Below are positions 9,401-15,548 of a DNA stretch of 33,122 bases, in pieces. The notes under the pieces were generated by a model. The model was not told where the DNA came from. It did not search any database and worked only from the letters and a program-made list of their open reading frames with translations. The stretch comes from an uncultured Kiritimatiellota bacterium (GTDB lineage: Bacteria; Verrucomicrobiota; Kiritimatiellia; RFP12; UBA1067), in NCBI GenBank assembly GCA_934635385.1, contig CAKTZI010000041.1, positions 1 to 33,122 on the forward strand. Reading direction: 5' to 3'. Both the position numbers and the translations under genes were made by a program. Positions within the stretch are counted from its first letter, which is position 1; each line of letters starts with the position of its first letter.

Positions 9401-9995
9401 ACTGAACACCGGACACGTTGACCTGCGCGAGGCGCGTCCAGCCGTCCGGCGCGAGCCGCCAGTTCCCGAAGACGTCAAGACAGCCGCCGGGCAGGGAAAG
9501 GCCGTCTGGCCACGCCAGTTCCAGCGTCACCGTGTCGGTTCCCTTCTCGATTCCATAGAAACATGGGTTTGTCACCGAAGACAATGGGAGGTCGCTGTCG
9601 CTTAACGCGGAGTTGTTGGAGGAGGGTAGGCTCGGAGATTCTTTGACAGGATTTACAGGATTCACAGGATTTGAGGTATTTGGCGTATCCGCCGCGTCAA
9701 TCCTGTCTAAAACACCCATGTCCTCTCCGCGACTCCGTCCCTCCTGATCCTCCGCGTTAAGCGTCGCAGACACCCTCATCTTGTACGCCCGCGTCACCGA
9801 GCCCTCCAGCGTCGCAAAGGCCATGAAGCCGCCGAGGACGAAGACCGTCGGCTCGCCCAGACGCTTTGCCGCCGCACGCACACGGGCGGGGCAGCGCGAC
9901 AGACCTCGCGCCAGCGCGGCAAGGACAACCCCGCCCAAGCCGAGGCCGCAGCACCACAGCACAACCGTGTCAAAAGCCCCTCTATCCAATGTCAT
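6456..9995 (-). CDS. Thrombospondin type-3 repeat surface protein with C-terminal HEAHH metallopeptidase-like region
   Basis: A 1179-residue protein. Two hydrophobic segments near residues 10-30 and 48-62 suggest membrane anchoring. A linker at about 73-125 is built from short dispersed repeats. About a dozen calcium-binding TSP3 repeats (D-x-D-G-D-G-L-x-D-x-x-E) lie in two blocks, about residues 223-285 and 505-715, separated by a beta-type insertion. The composition becomes AT-richer beyond about residue 865. There the chain carries a CTTCPNCPNW cysteine cluster and, at residues 1085-1089, HEAHH, a zincin-type HExxH motif (bases 6729-6743). A further Asp/Glu-rich GDGIPTSEE and a GDDEVRCRKIE segment downstream could supply a third metal ligand. 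The start overlaps the HNH gene stop as ATGA. GC-rich repeat body, AT-rich enzymatic tip and small exported gene downstream match the layout of polymorphic toxins; secretion and activity are inferred. Confidence 0.75.
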   Translation of the reverse strand: MTLDRGAFDTVVLWCCGLGLGGVVLAALARGLSRCPARVRAAAKRLGEPTVFVLGGFMAFATLEGSVTRAYKMRVSATLNAEDQEGRSRGEDMGVLDRIDAADTPNTSNPVNPVNPVKESPSLPSSNNSALSDSDLPLSSVTNPCFYGIEKGTDTVTLELAWPDGLSLPGGCLDVFGNWRLAPDGWTRLAQVNVSGVQSPVAVEIDVGSFSTNAMARMAFFRLATQADTDGDGLSDAYEAWTLGTDPANPDTDCDGLPDGAELSLGTDPLCADTDGDGLNDGDEVGSIQMADGFVWHDTSAFSPTYNTGYWQESMGSGISSWWCQATSRPIRSQHVVAELPLTSLMAFETGYISFSAAGDGNAWIFPPGPTPLDRSVWNTGSILVAAYWNSSYLCKGDTNSYIRAGMVGDGSYVVEFHDVRKAPYSPIGMTYQVAVPSGTGNVIRVSYLASDYWMDGEGAVVGVQNKRVVTANGYYNLTWDFAERGPILPRTTVEYHLGLCTDPLRADMDGDGLSDGLEVNVYGTSPTSADTDGDGLSDSYEVERGLDPKSADSDGDGLKDGWEVSNGLDPKSADGNDGADADPDGDGLTNREEQQWGTDPLNADTDGDGLNDGAEISRGTDPFRVDTDCDGLPDGLEVALGTDPCQPDTDGDGMDDGWEHESGYDPAVDNATDDDPDNDADADPDGDGLTNEEECAYGTDPRNKDTDGDGTWDGAEVAQCSDPSDASDEGRPNSRVRVSLCFGDHSGSHSEKYRLTVTPAEGRGERPSPFAWVNADYGACETRTAFLKPGWRYEVRLAHAGTKPGVETDYDYTLAQSGELPPNVVLVDDDSLFGVDDTSTAFSGEGKVASVYVLKFDFRTPAGDPVKSAQSEKGIGQNEFTYDDSTSALSVLLQVEVQPALPKALGLAGEFTLPTIQGATLTWSEDSPDGSAAARTDEGFDEAAHTILAARATYQGYPTRNSGFGRKTATFTCRGMTISQDFEVFFPKSGKNHPPCTTCPNCPNWFYYWRDGAVCGINQNCLYDDTAVYGYTLPGVDRLIRLGLRAAMVNSGPESYESSLDGLGIVVVTGNGKGIRCVAETIQHEAHHLDIYDRFHGQGEDPDGDGIPTSEEGSLDGMATHPNNPNTYNLGENYQRYGDDEVRCRKIEQSLSIPMYPASDWSNPGCQHKNQYGPKVQR
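9655..9765. repeat. Short dispersed-repeat cluster inside the TSP3 gene
   Basis: Tandem near-copies of ACAGGATT(T/C) at 9645-9675, then an AATCCTGTCT unit and a CTCCGCGACTCCG/CCTCCGCGTTAAG stretch at 9722-9765. In the protein the first part reads NPVNPVNPV. Similar short sequences are scattered in genomes of several phyla; here they form the low-complexity linker after the membrane anchor. Confidence 0.5.
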
Positions 9996-10840
9996 GGCTC
10001 AATCACGGGAATTGCGCTCAAATCGGGATCTGCATTCTTGACGATCTCCTCGACTAAATAGTATTGGAACAATTCCAGTTTACTTATCCCGTAATGAAAG
10101 CCTATACTTCGCTCGTCATACATTTTTGAAAGAAGCTTACGGGCAATTCGCCCCTCTGCCCGATGAACCGCCGAATGACAATACGGGCACAAGCTATAGA
10201 GGTTGTTGAGACTGTCCAGCTTCTTGTTCTGGGCGTCAAACTCGTCCTGGAACTCAAGTGGGATCACATGGTGGATCTCCACGTAGCGGCATCCCGTCGC
10301 CTTTGCGATGAACAGCCGATGCGTTTCGCTGTACTCGCACGAATATCGGCTCAATTCCATCCGCTGCTTCACAAGAGCCGGATTCCGTTGCGTACGGGTC
10401 TTCTTCTGTTTTGCCTCACGCTCCGACATTGCCGTTTCATTCTCTGCCCGCCACTGAGATTCCGGCAATGCCCCTATCCAAAGTTCGCCATCCGTCTTTG
10501 ACAAATACAGAAACCAGATATCCCCTTTCTTCGGCATGAACCCTGCGCGAGAAGAGAGATAGAGGCGCAGTTCGGTTTTGTTTGGCTTGGGATAGACAAG
10601 ATTCAGACCGATGCGGTCTCCCGATGGGAACAGCCTAAACATCTTGCGCGCAGCATCCCGATTGGAATTCACATTTCCGACATAGATGCCTTCGCCCTTG
10701 CTTCTGAAATACTCGACGAGCAACTTTGCTTCTGCATCCGTTGCCGTGATCTGCGAATCATAGAGTTCGCGGTCGGTGACGGGCGAATATGACCCCTTGA
10801 CGGCCTTTAACGCAGCACACTGCAGGAAACCGAACTCCAT
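9992..10840 (-). CDS. HNH endonuclease (probable type II restriction enzyme)
   Basis: A 282-residue protein ending in a beta-beta-alpha-metal nuclease domain. It has IHHVIPLEF at about 194-202, the central Asn in LNNLYSLCPYCH, and the zinc-type C-x2-C pair plus SAVHRAEG. The N-terminal 150 residues are a separate unrecognised domain (GDIWFLYL, GALPESQWR) that may bind DNA. The ATG at 10840 has a strong AGGAGGTG ribosome site inside the last codons of the methyltransferase gene, which stops 1 bp upstream, so the two are translated as a tight pair. Pairing with a 5-methylcytosine methyltransferase on an AT-richer insert makes a restriction role likely; the recognition sequence cannot be read. 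Its stop overlaps the start of the TSP3 gene (ATGA). Confidence 0.8.
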   Translation of the reverse strand: MEFGFLQCAALKAVKGSYSPVTDRELYDSQITATDAEAKLLVEYFRSKGEGIYVGNVNSNRDAARKMFRLFPSGDRIGLNLVYPKPNKTELRLYLSSRAGFMPKKGDIWFLYLSKTDGELWIGALPESQWRAENETAMSEREAKQKKTRTQRNPALVKQRMELSRYSCEYSETHRLFIAKATGCRYVEIHHVIPLEFQDEFDAQNKKLDSLNNLYSLCPYCHSAVHRAEGRIARKLLSKMYDERSIGFHYGISKLELFQYYLVEEIVKNADPDLSAIPVIEP

Positions 10841-10841
10841 T

Positions 10842-12335
10842 TCACACCTCCTTCAAGGCCTGTTTGTCAATGCATTCCGCAATGCGTTCCAAAACAGGAA
10901 CGGCCACGGAGTTTCCCATCTGCTTGTATGCGGCAGACCGCGAACGCGGCAAGATGAAGTTTTCGGGGAAGCCTTGAAGCCTCGCGCATTCTCTCGGCGT
11001 CAACATACGAGGATTTTTCCCTTCTTGAGGAATGAGGCATTCCTTCCCGTCCTTGTAATAGCGAGCAACAAGCGTATGAGACGGCTCATCAAGATTTGCC
11101 GTATAGGCGGTGAACCCAGCACCCCTAGCCAGATTGGTTCGCGTCCTACGCTGATGTCCAGCCCACAGGTTGTCGGAAATCGTGTAATCATCCGAAACGT
11201 CCTTGTCTAGGGCGCCTCTTAATGGCAATGGCGCACCTTTGATCTCGGGGAACTCGAATTTCACCCCATTTCGCAGACACACCATATAGCACCGAACACG
11301 CCGCTGCGGAACGAGCGGACTTGAGTCTATCAGCTTGTAGGAGAACGAGTATCCTTCGTTTTCAATCGCCCGTCTGATCACATCAAACGTCCGTCCACCG
11401 TCATGATTGACGAGATTCCTCACATTTTCGAGAAACACAACTCTCGGACGTCGTTGCCGAATGATCTGAAGAACATCAAAGAACAGCGTCCCCTGCGTCT
11501 CGTCATCAAAGCCGTGCGCCCTGTGCATCGAGTTTCGCGCAGACACGCCGGCAAGGGAAAAGGGTTGGCAGGGGAATCCCGCGCAGAGAACGTCAAACCC
11601 TTTAGGTATCTTATCCTTGGTCGTTTGAGGACGGATGTCTCCAAACGGCTGCTCTCCGTAATTGGCCTGATACGTCGCCTGTGCGTTCTTGTCCCATTCA
11701 GACGTGAAAACGCACTTTCCGCCAATGCTCTGCATGGCCAATCGAAATCCGCCGACACCCGCAAACAGATCGATGAACGTGAACTTTGGATTTCTCGGAG
11801 GAGGAAACGGTGGATTGTATTTCATTGCCATAAACTCCATCTGCACGCCCGGCTCGCAGACACACAGGGTCTCACGCGGCAGCTGCAGGAGGATCGGCGG
11901 GAGGCGGTTCGCAAGGCCGGGGTCGTTGCGGTCGGACGATTCGAGGTACGTCTTGATTTCGCGCGCAATCTTGGGCGACCGCTTCGCGAAGTCTTCCGCG
12001 CGCACGATCACGCGCGCCACCTCCGCCGCAAGCACATTCGACGTGTTCGCGGGCGCATAGGCCGGCTGGATCCTGTAGAGCAGGTACCTTTCGCCGTGCG
12101 CCGCGCCCTTCGCCGGATAGCCGAAATCGCGCACAAGCGCGTCGCGCGTACACGTGCCGACGAACTCCGCCGCGAAGTACCGTCCGTCCTTCGCGCCGTT
12201 GAAGAGCCAGATCTCGTTGACCCGCTTCGCCGCCTCGGCGTCAACCGCGTCGTCCACGCTGAGGGGATAGTTGTAGAGGCCGGGCCAGCGCTCCAGCTGC
12301 CCCGCCCGGTACGTCCCGACGAGGACGATTTTCAT
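10842..12335 (-). CDS. DNA (cytosine-5) methyltransferase, open frame fused to an unknown N-terminal domain
   Basis: The C-terminal 327 codons (from the ATG at 11825, itself preceded by GGAG 9 nt upstream) are a complete C5-methyltransferase with all main motifs. Motif I is FIDLFAGVGGFR, motif IV is GFPCQPFSLAG with the catalytic Cys, motif VI is FLENVRNL, motif VIII is QRRVRCYMV, motif IX is RECARLQGFPENF and motif X is QMGNSVAVPVLERI. The length equals that of M.HhaI. The frame continues without a stop for about 170 more codons into a GC-rich region with its own promoter and ribosome site (GGGAG, start ATG 12335). That region encodes an unrecognised domain beginning MKIVLVGTYRAGQLERWPG. The sharp base-composition change near 11840 indicates that the restriction-modification cassette was inserted into a resident gene, so either a fusion or two separate products are possible. 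It would protect DNA from the adjacent HNH nuclease. Confidence 0.85.
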   Translation of the reverse strand: MKIVLVGTYRAGQLERWPGLYNYPLSVDDAVDAEAAKRVNEIWLFNGAKDGRYFAAEFVGTCTRDALVRDFGYPAKGAAHGERYLLYRIQPAYAPANTSNVLAAEVARVIVRAEDFAKRSPKIAREIKTYLESSDRNDPGLANRLPPILLQLPRETLCVCEPGVQMEFMAMKYNPPFPPPRNPKFTFIDLFAGVGGFRLAMQSIGGKCVFTSEWDKNAQATYQANYGEQPFGDIRPQTTKDKIPKGFDVLCAGFPCQPFSLAGVSARNSMHRAHGFDDETQGTLFFDVLQIIRQRRPRVVFLENVRNLVNHDGGRTFDVIRRAIENEGYSFSYKLIDSSPLVPQRRVRCYMVCLRNGVKFEFPEIKGAPLPLRGALDKDVSDDYTISDNLWAGHQRRTRTNLARGAGFTAYTANLDEPSHTLVARYYKDGKECLIPQEGKNPRMLTPRECARLQGFPENFILPRSRSAAYKQMGNSVAVPVLERIAECIDKQALKEV

Positions 12336-12365
12336 CCCTTTCTCTCCCTTGAAGCTCATGTCCGT

Positions 12366-12374
12366 ATTATACCA
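12366..12374 (-). promoter_or_regulatory. Extended -10 promoter of the N-terminal domain/methyltransferase frame
   Basis: Minus-strand TGGTATAAT. Transcription would start near 12359, leaving about 24 nt of leader with GGGAG before the ATG at 12335. An in-frame ATG at 12359 would then be leaderless. No convincing -35 is visible. Confidence 0.55.
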
Positions 12375-12447
12375 TACTCACGCCCGCCGATTCTTTAAGG
12401 CCCGACGCCGTTCACGGCCTCGCGATCTGTCCTCCGTCCAGCAACGC

Positions 12448-12615
12448 CTACCGCAGTCGCTTGCCGAACGTCGTCCTGATCTCGGCAACGGGTTGAAGGA
12501 TTTTCGGACAGCGCGCGACGGCCGCCGAATATCCAACCGCATCTCCATCAACGAGACGGGCGAGATAGACGAGTTCTGAAACTTCCTCAGTAGACACCTC
12601 ACGCGCCTGTCCCAT
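12448..12615 (-). CDS. Small protein (55 aa) resembling the N-terminal helices of GatC
   Basis: The start overlaps the stop of the upstream transporter gene as TGATG, so translational coupling is likely. The sequence contains VSTEEVSELVYLARL followed by an AVARCPKILQPVAEI helix. This matches the pattern of GatC (the C subunit of Asp-tRNAAsn/Glu-tRNAGln amidotransferase: EEV..+A.LARL, then a QL..IL.YVE.L helix). GatC is normally about 95 residues; this one stops before the C-terminal belt that wraps GatA. It may be a divergent short GatC, a truncated remnant, or an unrelated small helical protein. No gatA or gatB is in the window. Confidence 0.5.
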   Translation of the reverse strand: MGQAREVSTEEVSELVYLARLVDGDAVGYSAAVARCPKILQPVAEIRTTFGKRLR

Positions 12616-13706
12616 CAGACGACGGGGCGGATGTACTTCGCCTTGACCGCGCGCCAGAGGACGACGCAGAAGGCCGAAAGCGGAATCGCGAGCAGCATGC
12701 CGAGGACGGGACCCAGCACCGTCGACCAGAAGAAGAAGCTGAAGATGACGCCCGCATAGCCGAGCCCCGTCTTGTTCCCCTGAATGCGCGGCGTGATGAA
12801 ATAGCCGTCCAGCAGCTGCCCCGTCAGCCACACGCCCAGCACGAGCAGAAGCCGCGTCAGCGAGCCGCCGTGCGGAAAGTAGGCGAGCGGCAGCGCGACC
12901 GGCAGGCAGATGACCGAGCCGAAGAGCGGAATCAGGTTCAGGACGCCAAGCGCGAACCCGACGAGGAATCCGTAGGGAAGCCCGACGAGCCAGAATCCCG
13001 TGCCGTAGAGGACGCCCTCGATGAGGCAGATGACCGTCTGCCGCTGGAAGAACGAGACGAGGATGTCGATGAAGGCGTCGACCTGAGCGGCGAGGAAGTC
13101 GCGCGTCTCCGGCTTCAGGAACGGCAGGTGCCCGACCATCTCGCGCCCGTGGCGGTCCTTCGTCATCAGGAAGAAGACGAAGAAGATGAGCGTGACGAGC
13201 GCCGAGAGGACGCCCGTCAGGCACTTGAGCGCGCTCGTCCCCGCCTTGAGGGCCGTCGCGCCGTACTTCGTGTAGACGTCGCCGAGGTCGTCCGGCCAGC
13301 CGAACTGCGCGAGGAGCGCATGGAGCTTCGGGAACGTCGCCTGAAACCAGCCGACGACCTGGCGCAGCAGCGCCGGGCCCTGCGCAATCAGGTTCGAGAC
13401 CTGGTCGACCATCACCGCCCCCGCGTACCAGAGCAGGAAGCCGACCGGCAGGAAGACCGTCAGCAGCATGACGACGAGCGCGAGGGACGGGTTCTTCAGG
13501 ACGCCCTTCCACCAGAGGTAGTACGGCTTGAAGAAGAGCGCAAGGAAGAACCCGAACAGCACCGGCACGATGGCCGCCGAGGCGAACGCGAGCGCCTTCA
13601 GGAGCCCCCACGCGACGACCGCGACAAAGGTCAGGACGACGGCGACCGAAACGGCCGTCAGGCCGCTCGCCACCGTCCGCTTCTGCGTTTCCGTCAACTC
13701 GATCAT
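12615..13706 (-). CDS. AI-2E family transporter (PerM/YdiK type membrane protein)
   Basis: A 363-residue polytopic membrane protein. Two hydrophobic helices open the protein (about residues 10-55, including a FGFFLALFFKPYY segment). A further helix and a soluble amphipathic central region with GPALLRQVVGWFQ follow, then a helix pair near 160-180 and the conserved C-terminal block with VGLPYGFLVGFALGVLNLIPLFGS and ITPRIQGNKTGL, which defines the family. Members have been linked to autoinducer-2 export, Na+/H+ antiport or unknown transport, so the substrate is open. The start at 13706 is chosen for the AAAGGG 6 nt upstream. It follows the GspE/PilB ATPase gene by 28 bp and is followed by the GatC-like frame in a one-base overlap. 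Confidence 0.88.
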   Translation of the reverse strand: MIELTETQKRTVASGLTAVSVAVVLTFVAVVAWGLLKALAFASAAIVPVLFGFFLALFFKPYYLWWKGVLKNPSLALVVMLLTVFLPVGFLLWYAGAVMVDQVSNLIAQGPALLRQVVGWFQATFPKLHALLAQFGWPDDLGDVYTKYGATALKAGTSALKCLTGVLSALVTLIFFVFFLMTKDRHGREMVGHLPFLKPETRDFLAAQVDAFIDILVSFFQRQTVICLIEGVLYGTGFWLVGLPYGFLVGFALGVLNLIPLFGSVICLPVALPLAYFPHGGSLTRLLLVLGVWLTGQLLDGYFITPRIQGNKTGLGYAGVIFSFFFWSTVLGPVLGMLLAIPLSAFCVVLWRAVKAKYIRPVV

Positions 13707-13734
13707 GTGCATCCCTTTCGTGCGAACGTGGGCC

Positions 13735-15426
13735 TCACGTGTAGCGCAGCACCTCGTCCACCGTCGTGTAGCCGTCAAGGATCGAGCGGATGCCGTCTTC
13801 GCGCATCGTGCGCATGCCGAGCTCGCGCGCCTTCTCGCGGATGATCAGCGTCGGCGCCTTGTTGTTGACGAGCTCGCGCAGCGGGTTCGACATCCGCAGG
13901 TACTCGAAGACGCCCTTGCGCCCCTTGTAGCCCGTGCCGTTGCACGTCTTGCAGCCCTTGCCGAAGTAGAACGGACGCCCGCCGATCTGGTCGCGCGTCA
14001 TTTCGATGCGCTCCAGCGTCTCGTCGTCCGGCTCGTACGCCTGCTTGCACTCCTTGCAGCAGGTGCGCACGAGACGCTGGCCGAGGACGCCCTCCAGCGT
14101 CGAGGAGAGGAGGTACGGCGCGACGTTCATGTCCACGAGGCGCATCACCGCGCCCGCCGCGTCGTTCGTGTGCAGGGTCGAGAAGACGAAGTGGCCGGTG
14201 AGCGCGGCCTGCACGGCGATCTCGGCCGTCTCCAGGTCGCGGATCTCGCCGATCATCATCACGTCCGGGTCCTGTCGCAGGAACGCGCGCAGCACCTTCG
14301 CGAACGTGTTGCCCGCGCGCGCGTCGATCGGCACCTGCACGATGCCGTCCACGTTGTACTCGACCGGCTCCTCGGCCGTGAGGAGCTTCGTGTCGATCTG
14401 GTTGATGCGGCGGAGGACGGAGTAGAGCGTCGTCGTCTTGCCCGAGCCGGTCGGGCCCGTCACGATGAAGATGCCGTTCGGCTTCTCGATGTCCATCGTG
14501 ATCTGCTCATAGACGTCCTCCGGGAGGCCGACGTTCTCCAGGTCGAGCGAGGTCGTCGTCTGGTCAAGGATTCGCATGACGACCGACTCGCCGTGCGCCG
14601 TCGGCAGGCAAGAGACGCGCAGGTCGACGGGGCGCCCCGCGACCGTGAGCGCGATGCGGCCGTCCTGCGGCACGCGGCGCTCGGCGATGTTGAGGCCCGC
14701 GAGGATCTTCACGCGCGAGATGATCGCCGGCGCCATCTTCACGTCCGGCGCCTTCATCGCGTAGAGCGCGCCGTCGACGCGGTAGCGGATCTTGAAGTCG
14801 TCCTCGAACGGCTCGATGTGGATGTCGGCGGCGTGGTCGACGACGCCCTGGTAGAGGACGAGGTTCACGAACTTGATGATCGCGTTCGAGTTCGCCGCCG
14901 ACTCCATCGAGGCGATGTCGTTCGCGTTCGCGCCCGCCGCGAGCGTCTCGTCGTCGCTCATGCCCTCGCCGAGCGACTTGATCATGTCCGCCACCGAGGC
15001 GTTCGCGTCGCCGTAGTACTGCGCGATGCGGTCCATCACGTCCTTCTCGCGGGCGAAGACGAACCGCACCTCCTTCGAGAGCGTGAACAGCATCTCGTCG
15101 GAGATGCGCGGGTCCACGAGGTCGAAGGTCGCGAGCGTCACGGACGACTCGTCGGCCGCGACGGGGAAGACGTTGTACATGCGCGCGGTGGAGGCGGGGA
15201 TCGCCTCCGTCACCTCCGACTCGATCGTCATCGCGCCGAGGTCGATCGCCTCCGTGTCCTGGTACGCGGCCATCGCGGCGAGGAGCGAGTCCTCGTCGAG
15301 GATGCCCTGGTCGATGACGAGCTGGCGCGTCGTCTTCGACTCGGTCTTCGCGAGATCCTGGAGATCCTTCGCGCCGGCCTCGTCGATGTAGCCGTTCTGA
15401 ACCAAAAGCTGCAGTATCTGATCCAT
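13735..15426 (-). CDS. Type II secretion/type IV pilus assembly ATPase (GspE/PilB family)
   Basis: A 563-residue hexameric traffic ATPase acting at the cytoplasmic face of the inner membrane. Residues 1-140 form the N-terminal MshEN/GspE-N type domain (ILQLLVQNGYID, GILDEDSLL). The catalytic part contains a Walker A GPTGSGKTTTLYS, an Asp box, the Walker B region DPDVMMIGEIRDLETAEIA and a His box TGHFVFSTLHTNDA. A tetracysteine zinc loop (CKEC and CKTCNGTGYKGR) follows. Sequence alone does not separate PilB from GspE. No pseudopilin or platform gene is adjacent, so the partner machine must be encoded elsewhere. It has its own promoter and a leader of about 87 nt with a hairpin. Confidence 0.92.
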   Translation of the reverse strand: MDQILQLLVQNGYIDEAGAKDLQDLAKTESKTTRQLVIDQGILDEDSLLAAMAAYQDTEAIDLGAMTIESEVTEAIPASTARMYNVFPVAADESSVTLATFDLVDPRISDEMLFTLSKEVRFVFAREKDVMDRIAQYYGDANASVADMIKSLGEGMSDDETLAAGANANDIASMESAANSNAIIKFVNLVLYQGVVDHAADIHIEPFEDDFKIRYRVDGALYAMKAPDVKMAPAIISRVKILAGLNIAERRVPQDGRIALTVAGRPVDLRVSCLPTAHGESVVMRILDQTTTSLDLENVGLPEDVYEQITMDIEKPNGIFIVTGPTGSGKTTTLYSVLRRINQIDTKLLTAEEPVEYNVDGIVQVPIDARAGNTFAKVLRAFLRQDPDVMMIGEIRDLETAEIAVQAALTGHFVFSTLHTNDAAGAVMRLVDMNVAPYLLSSTLEGVLGQRLVRTCCKECKQAYEPDDETLERIEMTRDQIGGRPFYFGKGCKTCNGTGYKGRKGVFEYLRMSNPLRELVNNKAPTLIIREKARELGMRTMREDGIRSILDGYTTVDEVLRYT

Positions 15427-15464
15427 CAGTCGTTGTCCCGATTATCTCTGTCGGCCCAGCCGCC

Positions 15465-15482
15465 GCGCAACACCCGTTGCGC
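15465..15482. other. Perfect hairpin in the leader of the GspE/PilB gene
   Basis: GCGCAAC-ACCC-GTTGCGC, a 7-bp stem with a 4-nt loop, lying between the promoter at 15520-15548 and the gene start at 15426. There is no T-run, so it is not an obvious terminator. It could stabilise or control the leader, or end the upstream mocR transcript with help from a factor. Confidence 0.4.
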
Positions 15483-15519
15483 CGACGCCGCCGACTCGTG
15501 CTTTTCAGCCGATTCGCAT

Positions 15520-15548
15520 AGTATAGCAGACTTCACGTGGCCTTGTAA
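15520..15548 (-). promoter_or_regulatory. Promoter of the GspE/PilB gene
   Basis: Minus-strand TGC-TATACT (15520-15528) is an extended -10. TTACAA lies 17 nt upstream at 15543-15548, just inside the mocR 3' end. The predicted start is near 15513. Confidence 0.5.
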
